From assembly GCF_018320785.1 (NCBI RefSeq), contig NC_054868.1:45763874-45827873 (forward strand): a DNA stretch of 64,000 nucleotides, in the 5' to 3' direction. Shown piece by piece: positions 33,764-45,757 of this stretch (positions within the stretch are counted from its first letter, which is position 1; each line of letters starts with the position of its first letter). The notes below the pieces were generated by a model that made no database searches, was not told the origin of the DNA, and worked only from the letters and a program-made list of their open reading frames with translations. Source of the stretch: Cheilinus undulatus (Eukaryota; Chordata; Actinopteri; Labriformes; Labridae). Made by a program: the position numbers and the translations under genes.

Positions 33764-35349
33764 CAGTGGTGTGAAAAAGTATTTGCCCCTTTCTGATTCC
33801 TGAGTTTTTTGCATATTTATCACTCTTAAATGTTTCGGATCATCAAACCAATTTTTACATTTCACAAAGACAACCCAAGTAAATGGAAAATGCAGTGTTT
33901 GAAAAATTATTTAATATTTTTTTTTGGGGGGGGGGGGGTGGTCCAAACCTCTCTAGCCCTGTGTGAAAAAGTAATTGCCCCCCTTGTTAAATCATGAGTT
34001 AACTGTGATTAACCAGTTTTTGGAAAGTTGAGTTCAATTTCACTGGCCACACCCCGGCCTGATAACTGCCAGATTTGTTGAATCAAAAATACACTTAAAT
34101 AGAAGCTGTCAGACAAAATGAAGTAGGCTACAAGATCTCAGAAAGAAACGCATCACGCCACGAGCCAAAGAAATTCAAGAACAAATGAAAAAAACAAAGT
34201 GATTGGAATCTATCAGTCTGGAAAAGGCTACAAAGCCATTTCCAAGGCTTTGGGACTCCAGCAAACCACAGTCAGAGCCATTATCCACAAATGGAGAAAA
34301 CAAGGAACAGTGGTGCAACCACGACTCATCCAGTAGGTCACAAAAGAACCTAGAACCACATCCAAAGACCTGTAGGTCTCACTGGCCTCAGTTAAGGTCA
34401 GAGTTCATGACTCAACCATAAGAAAGTCACTGGGCAAAAATGGCACCCATGGGAGAGCTCCAAGGCCAAAACCACTGCTGACCAAAAGAGCACAAAGGCT
34501 CGTCTCACATTTTCCAAGAAACATCTTGATGATCCCCGAGACTTTTGGAGAAATATTCTGTGGACTGATGAGACAAAAGTTTAACTTTTTGGAAGGTTTG
34601 AGTCCCGTTACATCTGGCGTAAAAATAACACAGTATTTAATAAAAAGAACATAATGCCACAGTCAAACATGGTGGTGTCAGTGTGATGGTCTGGGGCTGC
34701 TTTGCTGCTTCAGGAACTGGACCACTTGCTGTGATTGATGGAACAATGAATTCTGCTGTCTACCAGAAAATCCTGAAGACCAATGTCCGGCCATCAGTAT
34801 GTGCCCTCAAGCTCAAGCGCTCTTGGGTTATGCAGCAGGACAACGACCCGAAATACACCTGCAAGTCCACCTCTGCATGGCTCAAGAAAAACTAAATTAA
34901 GGTTTTGGAGTGGTCCAGTCAGGGTCTGGACTTAGATGCAACTGAGATGCTGTGGTGTGACCTTAAATGGCAGTTCATGCTGGAAAACCCACCAATATGG
35001 CTGAGTTTTAAACAATTCTGTGAAGAAGAGTGGGTCAAAATTCCTCCACATTGATGAGAAACACTCATCACCCGTTATCACAAATGCTTGATTTCAGTTA
35101 TTGCTGCCAAGGGTGGCACAACAAGTTATTAGGTTCAGGGGGCAATTACTTTTTCACACAGGGACAGATAGGTTTGGATTTTTCCCCTCTACAAACTTTA
35201 GATAATCATTCAAACACTGCATTTTCCATTTACTTGGGTTGTCTTTGTGAAATATAAAATTTGGTTTGATAATCCGAAACATTTAAGTGTGATAAATATG
35301 CAAAAATCTCAGGAATCAGAAAGGGGGCAAATACTTTTTCACACCACTG
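33764..35349 (+). mobile_element. Tc1-like element, fourth lineage, both ends present
   Basis: Left CAGTGGTGTGAAAAAGTATT (after TA 33762-33763) and right ATACTTTTTCACACCACTG (before TA 35350-35351) are inverted copies. The transposase on the plus strand starts near 34118 (ATG AAG TAG) and is badly broken. Readable pieces are GYKAISKALGLQQTTVRAII, MVWGCFAASGTGPLAVIDGT (34683-34895 frame), QQDNDPKYTCKSTSAWLKKN and an altered SQGLDLDATEML block where the catalytic Glu region lies. A poly-T/poly-G tract is at 33913-33940. Confidence 0.9.
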
Positions 35350-36101
35350 TAGTTACATCTAATTTTTCTAGAGGTGGAAACAATATTTGAGTGTCCTTCT
35401 AATAAAAAGTTCCCTTTTAAGGGTGAGGGGAAACACTCTTTTGAGAGTAATGATCTTAGAGATTTGCTTTTGCTAAACTTTTCATCTGAAACAAGACTGT
35501 CTTGAATAAACAGAGGGTGCAGATGGGGAACTGTTGATTCATAACATAAGTATCCTTTGATTGTAGTTACAAAAGCTCTTGGAATTGCATTAACTACAAC
35601 ATTATATTCTTTTTGGGTGTACTTTCACTTGTATTTATTACAGAATTCTGTCAAATCTAAAATATTGCCTCTGTCATCCATTCAATGTAAAGTACTTTGC
35701 AGAATGTGTGAACATGGAATTAAACTGCGTCATACCATCACAGTGCAACTAAATTATGAATAATGATTTTTCTAAGCTGAAAATTGTGGCTCTACTCAAA
35801 AAGGTAGCTTCATTTGATTACATCACTTCAATTCAGTTTCTTCAACTCAAGTTGAACAAGTTGCAACTTAAATTATCTTCATGCAACTTGTTTAACTTGA
35901 GGTGTGTGTGTGTATGTATATATACACACAGTTGTATTAGAGTTGTATTAAAACATCATCATTAAGTAAATAAAATGGTAAGTGAGGAGTAGTCTGTCTT
36001 AATATGTTTTTAAAACTGTATGACTCTCACTCAGCCCTGACATCTATCTGTAAAAAACTAAAACCAACACTAAAACTATTAAAAACTAAACTAAAACAAA
36101 T
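35350..36101. other. Unit 2-only sequence, no gene seen
   Basis: AT-rich with a small (TG)n/(TA)n run near 35905-35930. Lost from unit 1 together with its neighbours. No recognisable protein on either strand. Confidence 0.45.
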
Positions 36102-37805
36102 CAAAAGGAAAAGTCACTGAATGAACCAATATCTGTTGAGCTAATGTGCTATACTCAGTTTGTCCAGGAGATGGTGCTCTGCACACACAGTGACGAGAAG
36201 GTTTTTTCTTTTTGTTATTTGTTCATAATCAGTCTGGCAGTTACATCCATGACAAAACATATTGTCAACATTTCAGACTAAGGAACATTTCATAGAAAGA
36301 ACAGAACCACATGAGAGAAGAGAACAGAAAGGCGAAAAAAGACAATAAATAAAATAAATCAGAGGTCTGATCCATGGTTAAGGCATTTAAAGAATCGTTG
36401 ACATCCAAAGCTTGTTTAGTTTTAAATGTATTTCAGTTATTTTTTGAAGTTTTTTGAACTCATTTATGAAGACACAAAATAAAGGTCTAATCTTTATAAA
36501 ACCACATTTGTATATATTGTTTGGCCAGAATAATAATGGTTTTTTACATGTTTTCCCTTTTTCTATCCTCCATCAACACACCAAATTTAATGAGATCATA
36601 ACTTAGATTGGGTGAATCTGAGTGTCTTTCAGATATCCACTTTTGACCAGATTCCCAGAAGGTTCTTTTATATATATACTCCAAAAAGAAATGTTCCAAG
36701 GTTTCAATTTCAGATAGGCAAAATGTATAATCTTTTTTTTTCAATATTTAATCTTTGTCTAAGAAGTTCATTAGAGGGCTAAATATCATTGAATGTCATA
36801 AAATGAGTTTCTTTAGCTTAGGGTAAAACTGGAAGAGAAAAGTATCTAGATCTAATTCTTGACATTTGTTCCTCTGAGAACTTTTGTACAAGATTTCTCC
36901 TTTTAAGCGAGGGAGGAAAAAGTTAATTTGCGACAGCAGCTCTTATCATTTTATTTGTACATTTCCTTTCTGTAAAGTTTAAATCATTAATAAAAGGCAA
37001 AGGCATAAGTGGTAGTAGCTGATCATATGATAGCATGCCTTTTATCATATTCGTCATTGCATCAGGTATTGCTTTTGTAATTGTTAAATATTGTTTTCTG
37101 GTGCATTCCATATTGAATTTATTAAGAAACTTATTGTGATTGAGAAGCTTCCCTTCAGAATCCATCAAGTGGACAACAGACCAAATATCTTTTTCCAACC
37201 AGTCATAATAAAATAAAGGTTTCCTCTTAGACAATATATACCTGTTATTCCATATTGATGAGTTATGGGGAGGGAAATTATGCTTAAAGGCTAATTTCCA
37301 GCAGAGAAGGATTTGCTGATTAAATTTTAACAATTTAATTGGGAGTTTTGAAACACAAAAATCACATTTTAAAAGAAATTCAATGCCACCACACTTACTG
37401 AATATTTCAGTAGAAAGATTGTACCAAATACCATTACTATTCCGGATTAATTGTTGAAGCCATTTTAGTTTTATCATACCATTCATTGCTTCAAAGTCAA
37501 TTACATTTAAACCACCACCTTTAATGGCTTAACTACATCATTTCTCCTAATATAATGATGTTTGGTTTCCACACCAAGTTAACAATAATTTGATTAATTG
37601 ATTTAATTACATTTTCTGACATAGCCAATGAAAAAGCAGGATATGTTTATCGAGAAGTTTTTCTATTTTAGAAATCAGAACTCGTCCAAAAACTGACTGA
37701 TCTCTTCGTAACCAAGAAGTAAGATTGGGTTTACTTTTTTAATGACAGTCTCAAAGTTCAGTTGTTCTCTGGCTTTCATGTCTTTTGTTATAACCACCCC
37801 TAGAT
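36102..37805 (-). mobile_element. L1-Tx1 LINE, 3' half, longer member
   Basis: Minus strand. The 37486-36923 frame reads MNGMIKLKWLQQLIRNSNGI then WNNRYILSKRKPLFYYDWLE within the post-polymerase part of Tx1-type ORF2. Upstream, GGGLNVIDFEAMNGM extends it to about 37530. The zinc ribbon at 36744-36544 is degenerate (first Cys is Tyr). The 3' end shares the final ~95 bp with 15788-15885, so both belong to one family. It joins a (TA)n run at 37805. Confidence 0.8.
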
Positions 37806-37834
37806 ATTTAACTTCATATATATATATATATAAA

Positions 37835-38350
37835 TAACCGCTTGGCCCCTGCCCGTACTGCCAAAGGTACCAAAAGCTGGTTCAATGACCATGGTGTTAC
37901 TGTACTTGATTCTGAGAGGAAGATGAGAGACTCCAGAAGATGAGAGACTCCAGACCCAACAATGCAGATGACCTGAAGGCTACTATCAAAGCAACCTGGG
38001 CTTCCATTACACCTGAGCAGTGCCACAGGCTGATCGCCTCCATGCCACGCCGCATTGATGCAGTAATTCATGCAAGAGGAGGCCCAACCGAGTATTGAAG
38101 GCATAGAAATGAGCATACTTTTCAGAAGCCTGACATTTCTGTTTAAAATATCCTTTTTTTATTGATCTTAAGTAATATTCAAATTTTTGAGACACTAAAT
38201 TTTGGGTTTTCTTATCTATAAGCTATAATGATTGACATTTCAAGGAATCAAGGCTTGAAATATTTCACTCTTTGTGTAATGAGTCTATATAATAAATGGG
38301 TTTCACTTTCAGAAAAGAGTGACAAAAAATATTGAACTTTTTCATAATAT
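37835..38350 (+). mobile_element. Tc1-like 3' remnant, fifth lineage, unit 2
   Basis: Codes RTAKGTKSWFNDHGVTVLDS then, after a 17-bp tandem duplication (aagatgagagactccag), DDLKATIKATWASITPEQCH and RLIASMPRRIDAVIHARGGP before a stop at about 38098. This is the Tc1 transposase C-terminus. The SPDLNPIENLW part with the catalytic Glu is deleted. The right terminal repeat (TTTTTTGAGATG) ends near 38363. Confidence 0.82.
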
Positions 38351-39012
38351 TTTTTGAGATGGAATTGGAAATGGATAGAAAATAAACTTCAACAGAAATT
38401 TGGGACCAATAACTGACCCTAATCTCAAATAATTGAACTTTGATTAAAAATATTTTTTTGTATTTCCTATATTATATATATAAATGAACCACATAAGAAA
38501 AAATCTAGATTTTGTATAGTTTATTGAATCAACCCTGTACAATGGTGAGCTTGTAGATTGGATATTTTCACTTTTTAGTATGCCACCATTGTACAGTGAA
38601 GTATAATACAGAGTTGGTTCAATGAACTGTACATCTTTTAGAACTTTTTGATTGAAAACAGGTGATCTACAAGCTCACGTGTCGCAACGTTTTATGAGCT
38701 TGTATATGGACTGTTTTCATTTCATATTAATTTCAGTCCAGGTGCAAGTTTGAAATAATCAATATATTGATTTGAATCATATCACCCAGCCCTATAGTAT
38801 ACAGTAGCACTATATTGAGATCATGATGAGACTACTTAGATTTTGATATCAATTACTTAGATTTTGGATATCAATATGTGGCATGTGTTGTCTTAAAGGC
38901 AGCATTTCAGTAAAATAATGTCATTTTCTGACCTAACTACACTATTCTAGCTGGTAAATTGATTGTTGTTACTCCCAAAATTGTGTTACATTTGTATATT
39001 ATCCACCCCTAG

Positions 39013-39332
39013 GTGAATGTCCCTGCTCAGCCAAATCCAAGTCTATCCGCCAGGCAGCGGAAAGTAGGGACTTCTTTCTGCAGTTGGATGAAGTGACGGG
39101 TTCCATGACGCTAAAAAAATAAAAAAATAAAAAACATCACACACACTACTGGCATCAGATCCAGGGCAACCTACACCTGACCGGAGCCAACATTTGTCAC
39201 CTGGCTGTGTTGTCCCCTCTTGACCTTGTCATCCTGCCAGTGCTGAAAGACACAACATGGGCTGAAAACATTGATATTCTGGAAACATTTTGCAAAGATT
39301 GTTTCCTACCAAAAATCCTGTCAGAGTTGTAA
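39013..39332 (+). pseudogene. YqaJ-type exonuclease exon, unit 2
   Basis: As in unit 1: ECPCSAKSKSIRQAAESRDF, FLQLDEVTGSMTLK, an A-rich break, then YWHQIQGNLHLTGANICHLA, VLSPLDLVILPVLKD and LPKILSEL before TAA. LHLTG is kept here; unit 1 has LHLTR. Confidence 0.65.
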
Positions 39333-39590
39333 CAAATTGAAGATGCTAAAAGATTTTCAGCTCTATTTCATTATTGTTATTAATGATGAAGCTTTGGCAC
39401 TACACAACATTTTTTCTACCAATGTTTCAGGGTATAAAGAAGAGCAGCACTTCAATTCAATATTGCTTTAATAAAAGTCTTCAAAGTTCAGACATGAATT
39501 TGAGTTCATTTCTTTTTCAAACCATTCATTTAAATCATGAAATTTCACCAAAAATGGCTGTTTGTAGGTTTGTAAGACACACACATACTT

Positions 39591-39905
39591 TCAAAATCTT
39601 GCTAATGTTTTTTCTGAACTGATATGGAATATGGTCATGGCAATGGAGGTGAGTTTGTTTTTCTTCACTTCTTCCTGTGTGAACTGTCCATTGACAAGGA
39701 AATATGGGATGTTCAGCAAAACTACTTCTGGCAAAATGTCCCCAATTGTGAAGCCCTTATCTGCCATTACCATATCACTTGCGTGTAGATGTTGGAGAAC
39801 TCCACAATCTGCTGTTATTGCCTTGTCTGATGCACTCCCGTCATACAGGTCACTAGCAAACACTAACAAATTGACTGTAGAATTTACAGTAAATACCTGG
39901 CAAGA
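39591..39905 (-). pseudogene. DDE transposase fragment, unit 2
   Basis: Same fragment as 18588-18930 with LHASDM for LHAGDM. Lacks the final Glu block. Confidence 0.68.
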
Positions 39906-40215
39906 AAAGTTGCCAATAATGTCCTGTAAAATTGCTGTTTGTTACTGTAAAAGAAATTACAGTCATTTACAGCTATTTATCTACAGTTAAATATTGTATT
40001 AGAATTACAGCTGTTTATTGTAGCTGTTTTACAGAAACAACACCTAACTGTAATCCAATTTACAGCATGTTCTTGTATTGATCTAAAACTACAGAATTTA
40101 CCTGGCAACTCCAATTGCCAGGTAATAAACGTTAAATGTTCCCTACAGTATGTTGCTGTAGGAAATTTTACACTTAAGTTTTGTTTTAACATTAGCTGTA
40201 CAAGGTTTACCTGTA
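39890..40215. repeat. Palindromic TTTACAGTAA/ACCTGGCAA repeat block, unit 2
   Basis: Contains TTACCTGGCAACTCCAATTG followed by CCAGGTAA, an 11-bp-arm palindrome. Confidence 0.5.
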
Positions 40216-41224
40216 AACAAAGAGAATAGTACAAAGACATTGAACTTCAAATCCTAATTGCATCAACACTGCATTCTAAAGTCACTTTACCTGTAAAATA
40301 AAAACAGAGTCAAAGCTGCAATAGACACAAGACATTTATTAAAACTTTGTTTTCATTACATGCTAAAATTTGTCAAACATGACTTGCAACAGCTTTAAAA
40401 ATAGGATCCATTTATTACAAACATGTTTTGATATTAAAGATAATATTAACCTGCACTTTTAAAATGAATCGTAGTAGTCTGAGTTAAAACAAAGCCAAAC
40501 ATACTTAAAAGTAACATTAAACTGGCTTTAAGGCTCAGTCTGATATCTTCATAGAACAATGCAATACAGTGTTACTCTATTAATGTTATGAACTCCAGTA
40601 ATTCACTGTCAGGAGAATTATGGCTAAACTGACAAACACCACGAGTGAAATAAAAATCTGGATTGGCACTAAACAGGACAATAATTAGAGCCTGTGAGTG
40701 GCTGCTAGCTAAATAAATCTACTTTTACACAGCATTTAGTAGTTATGAGTGACACAGACCACAAATATGAATACAAAACATGTTCAGAAATAAAGGACCT
40801 ACAGCTAAAGATACAGGTAAAAGATGTAAAAGCACAACAAGCAACCACATACACAAGAGTCCACATATTTGGATATGACTCACGCACAGTCCTTAGAGTC
40901 CATTCATATTCTTAAGAGAGGATAGGCGAGGTTTGACTGAGTTGTTTCCCCCTCTCATGGACCTTCCTCCTTTTTTCACTGATGAGGTCTGATGTCTTGG
41001 TACCTGACACAGGTGGGGCTGATTCACACTAAACGTCTGAAATCACATGAACAGAAATAATGATAAATCATTTCAAAAATGTTGTTATTCATTACCTGTG
41101 AAAGTAAACTCTGTGAAAATAATAAAAAAATCTACGTCTGTCAGACGGTTACCTTGTTCAGCTCCAGTGTGATCAAAGCTTGCTCCTGATACCCCAGGCT
41201 GAAGATGTAGAAGTTTGAGGAGAA
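40216..41224. other. No gene seen
   Basis: Equivalent to 19221-20250 of unit 1. Contains the run GGACCTTCCTCCTTTTTTCA. No recognised protein. Confidence 0.4.
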
Positions 41225-41808
41225 AGCTGCAAGTCACGCTGCAAGTTGGGATGTGAAGGCAAAACCACCTGACCATCTATACCCAACATCCAAAGAGCTG
41301 CTAGGGGAACTTCACCTGAAAAAATAATCATATTCTTAAGTTTACACACAGACAAATATACATGTTGTGGACACATGTCTTAAATATAGTCTCAATAATT
41401 CCAGTGCTTCACATCAAATTAAAAACAAAGGTATGCATACCTCAGACCATTAGTCTTGGACAGTCAGGAGGCCTCACTGTCAGCAGGTGACAAAACTGAC
41501 AAAGACAGAGAAAAACATAAAAATCAAAATTCAAAAAGTCACTTCTCTTACAGCTCATCTTCTACTCCCTCAGCTTTACTGCTGGGAGTAGAAGAATAAA
41601 AAAACAATAAAAAACTTCAACCTATAATAATTCAAACTTCATCTCAACACATTATATAGAATGCGTGAAGTAAACAACAGTAGATAGTTTTTAATCTGAT
41701 TAAATAAGCTTCTCTATTTAAAAGTAGAATAAAACCATTTCAAACATACCTTCAGTTCGCTGCTCTGAGGAATCTCAGACACTGGAGAGGTATGATGATG
41801 GTAGGAAG
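41225..41808. other. Segment shared by units 2 and 3, missing from unit 1
   Basis: In unit 1, CTGCAAG runs straight into ACCCTCCTCTGATG. Here about 580 bp lie between the same two flanks, with AAG at both junctions. Unit 3 keeps it (52218-52790). No gene is seen inside. A deletion in unit 1 is the simplest reading. Confidence 0.6.
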
Positions 41809-43344
41809 ACCCTCCTCTGATGAATTACAGGTCATGATGACCAATCTGCAGATTTGGTTTCCACCGTGGTTCTTGCCAACTGGTTCAGGGGAGACTGTGG
41901 CTTAAACTCTGGTAGGATAGGTAAGACTGCTGCCACAGCTTGTCCTCCTCTGTTAACATCCTGATGACAGAAACCTGGGAGGAAATGATCAAATATATAT
42001 TTTTTTACATCATACAGATTTTACTACATCAATTAGGGGTAATGAATGAGGCCTTCTCCTTGCTGTACAAAATTACATAGCAATTATTTTAATCAGCAGC
42101 TTATTTATTCTGCAGTGTAGTAGACCAAACAAACTGAGTTCAATTTCACTAACTAAATGGTTAAACAATCATTGAGTTCATGGTTCAGCGGTCTGATGAT
42201 GTCTGAAAGCTGAACCTTTAGATAACAGGAATATGGTCTATTTTTCAAAAGGGTGTTCACTTTCAATTTTTGCACATTTTTTGTCATTTCATCCACCATA
42301 AAATAAAAATATGACCTTTTAAGACCATCCACTGACTTGGAGAATACATTTTAAGGGACAAAGCTGCTTGTATGTTGATTCCTGTCTGTATGATGATGAA
42401 CTTTGACCTACTTAGTCTCTGTCACTGTCCGTGGCAATAAGGTGTTTCTATTTAATTGGTATCAGTTCATTATCAATATAAGTGCTAAATATTTTGAAAA
42501 ATACGCTGCAATCAAGACATCAGTGCGCTGAATGTTAGAAAATTTATAATTCAATGTGTAACGTGCGTACGCGGAAAAGAGCGAGGGAGAGAGAGGGGGA
42601 GAAAGCACCAAAACAGGACTTGAATCGTGAAGCCTGACGGTGTTCTGTAAAACTATCGGGTCAATCAGAGATGTTTATGAAATTCCCTGAAATCTGCAGA
42701 CACAAAATGAGCGCTACGAGTCATGCAGGCAGGCATAAACTCAGCGATCTGCGTAGGTTTACAGGTGCAGACGCAGTGCCTTACCTGCCATGAAGCCGCA
42801 GCCAGCGGATGCGTAAAAACGCAGGACAAGTGCCTGTAAACATCACTGCATCAACTTCTCTTCCCTCGTGATTTTCACGCCTGGTATCATTCATGTTACG
42901 TAACAGTGAAAACAATGCACTGTGCCACAAACATTGCGTGTTTCTGTTCATTCGGACATTTACTAAACTACAGAGCAATCACAATACCTTTTAAGATCAT
43001 TAAGACAAGTTTAGAGCTCTCTGCAGACAGATGGCCTCAATACATAACGTTAACATTAGCCAGCTTTAGCCACAGTTAAGCTAGTTTTCGTTAGTTAATA
43101 ACGGATAGGAACACTGCCGTATGAACTCATGTGTCATCCTTAATAAGACGATGCTAAAACACCAGTCATAATATAATAATAGGAATATATGTAACCTAAG
43201 CATGCTTAATCACGTAATAACCCATTTAGATAAGCCAAAAATACAGAGGATAATGCAGATTGTCTGGTTGTAGCTGATATAAAGCCTTCAGTAAGTCATC
43301 TCTCTTAACAGCCGGGGGTAAAGACGTAAACACTACTCCGAAGT
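41809..43344. other. No gene firmly seen, almost identical to 20251-21757
   Basis: Differs from unit 1 by a handful of small indels. Contains the same donor-like CATGGCAG|GTAAGG on the minus strand (about 42791). Confidence 0.4.
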
Positions 43345-43389
43345 TAGCGTTAGCCTCCGCTAACATTAGCGGAGCGGAGGCTAACGCTA
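43345..43389. repeat. Perfect hairpin, 17-bp stem, unit 2
   Basis: Same stem as 21758-21802. The flank reads CTCCGAAGTTAGCG here and CTCGGTTAGCG in unit 1. Confidence 0.7.
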
Positions 43390-43438
43390 GTGCTGAAGCT
43401 TTACTCCAAATTGTAACAATAGACTGTATATAACTTAC

Positions 43439-43558
43439 CTTATTAACTGCAGCCATTTCCTCTTGTATTTTCGTTGCAAGGAAAGCGGTAGAATGACAGC
43501 TGTGTGGTTGTTTTGTCTCCGATCGATTGAAACACGTTGGCACACAGCATTGAGGCAT
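43439..43558 (-). CDS. THAP-like first coding exon, unit 2
   Basis: Same as 21852-21971: MPQCCVPTCFNRSETK... with GTAAGT donor and the ETS/CRE-like motifs upstream (43572-43627). No difference from unit 1 was seen. Confidence 0.4.
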
Positions 43559-43571
43559 TTTAGCCGGCAGG

Positions 43572-44578
43572 GCGTTTGGACCCGGAAGTAGAATTCCAGG
43601 GAGATTACGTCACAGCTTAACAACCGAATTGCATTTTATTGAAAGCGTCACAAATAATTAATTCTATGAATTAATCAAATCGAATTAATCAATTCGCCAG
43701 CGCAGCATGCGAGCATCTGCCGGGGTGTTATGAATTTAAAAAAAAAAAAAAAAAAAAAATTTAAGGATAAAAGACCTCCGTGTTCCCACGTGATACAGGT
43801 GGACTGTTGGTGGTGTAGTGGCATTGGCGCTCGTCTGCGGGGTAAGAGGTTGCGTGTTCGCGTCCCGGTGGAGGATGATGGGGACTCTCCAAACAGAAGG
43901 TACGGTACAGATGCGATATTGCGGTTGAAAAACTGCAGCTGAAGAGGGGGAGCTGGGACGTGCAGCTGTGCTCGATGTACTCTGTGCAAAACCGTAAACT
44001 GAGTCCGCAGACGAGCTCAATGACCCAAATATATGCTGAAATGGGAACTGCTACACTGAGTCCACCTTTTACATTTGGAAAAAACATATTGCATTTGCCA
44101 ATCTCAAAGTAGCCTGGCGGAGGCTAGCTACTCACAACTCCATCCACTACCACCACTTAAAATAAATACAGAAATATTTATGGGTAGAAATAAATGAATG
44201 AATAAATAACTGCAGTACCCCATGAAATGACTTTAAAAAAGCACAAATGTGGAAATATTGATATATTTTTTTCGTCTTTTTTGGACCTTTCATGATTCAT
44301 TTATTTATTTATATGCTTATTTATATATTTTCATATTTCCCTATTTATTTCTTCATTTTTTAAATGGTGTTCTAACCCAGAAGTAGAGTTCCAGGGAGCG
44401 GTTACGTCACAGCTTAACAACCTTGCGAGATTTAAAAGGTGATAACACGTGATTTTCCAGCTTTCCGCTGGATGTGATGGCGTTTGATTAAAAGTGTCCC
44501 AAATAATGAATTGTATCTTAAAACAGTTCCTGCAGCATGCCAGCATCTGCTGGGATGTTATGAATTAAAGTCTTAAAT
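43572..44578. repeat. Pair of diverged direct repeats with poly-A ends, unit 2
   Basis: Copy of 21985-22991, including the first A-run at 43738-43758 and the AT-rich dispersed repeat at 44155-44372. Confidence 0.6.
43807..43872 (+). other. tRNA-like Pol III promoter sequence, unit 2
   Basis: Identical, as far as I can see, to 22220-22285, with A and B box motifs. Confidence 0.5.
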
Positions 44579-45757
44579 GAAAAAAAAAAAAAAGAAGATA
44601 TTTGAAGAAATCTATTTTCAAAAATGAATGATTGAATTTTAAATGTAGACTTTTAAAATGTTTAGAAAATTAATTAAGAACAGTAATTTCTCAAAGCATG
44701 GGGAAACATTGTAAAATGAATTTGCAATTTGCATTGAATTCCTGAAAGTCATCTGAACAGAAACATGATGTATTTCTCGGAATTGGTGCATATGCAGATG
44801 CATTGTTTTGCATTTAGCGGTCAACAGATGTGTAAAAAATCTCCATGCAACTCTTAATTGTGAAAAACAAGGCAAATAACATTTGCTAAAATAAAACAAA
44901 GCAGGTGAGAAGTAGGAGAAAATATAACCCCGTATTTCTGTTGAAACATCACACTGGACTTAACGCAACATGGATTCTATGCCTCTCCACTCTCATTATC
45001 TGTTGTAACTACAATAACGCCAGATGTCATCAACTGAAAGTTACAGCTAACATGGTCACTCAATAAAATGAAAGACTGGGTACACTAGGCAGCCAGTAGA
45101 AAGACAATTTACAGATTGACTCAGTATTCAGTGCTAACAAGCTTAAATAACGTACTACTTGAGGTCAATGTTGATCTAAAAAGGTACATGACAATATACA
45201 CCAAATCAGCACAGGAGGACAACTGACATGGCCAACATCACTCCAGAGAGCTGTAGTAAAATTGTAAAATAGTTTAGAGATTTTGAATGATCCTCATACA
45301 CCCTGCAGTATTTTTTCTTTATTCTTTGATTGAAGTCTGTAAAAGAATGAAATCAAACGAATATATAGAAAAGGTTGCCTCCATGAGGACATTTGTGTAC
45401 ATATATTATCATGTCCAACTTTGTCTTGATGCAGTACTGATGATTTGATTGTGATGCCCTAAAACTCTCATGTCTGTGTGACTGTTTAAAAGGAAGATAT
45501 TAGCTTGAAGAGTTGATTACTGGTAATGGCAGATCTGCAATTTCCACAGATATCTAGATAAATATGGTGGTAAATATGGGCCCGTATTGGTCAAATGTAG
45601 CAAAAAATGAGTGGAGTTTTAGGGTGGACCAACGGAGTGACTTTATCTTTTTCTTTGTTTATCTTTGAACTACTTACTAAGTCTGTTTTAGGGAGTAAAA
45701 TTTGAGATGGGACCTACACTTGTATCCCTGGCTTGATATGGGTATCAGCTAAAATCT
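44579..45757. other. End of unit 2, no gene seen
   Basis: Counterpart of 22992-24129. One local difference is an extra gtctgttttagggagtaaaattt stretch near 45680. Confidence 0.45.

Larger units (their letters stand above)
24130..45757. repeat. Segmental duplication unit 2 (about 21.6 kb)
   Basis: Begins with RepA2 and ends at RepA3. RepA2 abuts an EPS8-like exon directly (25049/25050), whereas in unit 1 about 6.9 kb separates RepA1 from that exon. Unit 2 is the fullest copy for the L1/Tc1/YqaJ part: 33940-38372 is absent from unit 1 and mostly absent from unit 3. Confidence 0.85.

Noticed and set aside
37805-37835. (TA)n tract as an origin or regulatory site
   Set aside because: It sits at the junction of two transposon fragments and is better read as a microsatellite at a retroposon tail.
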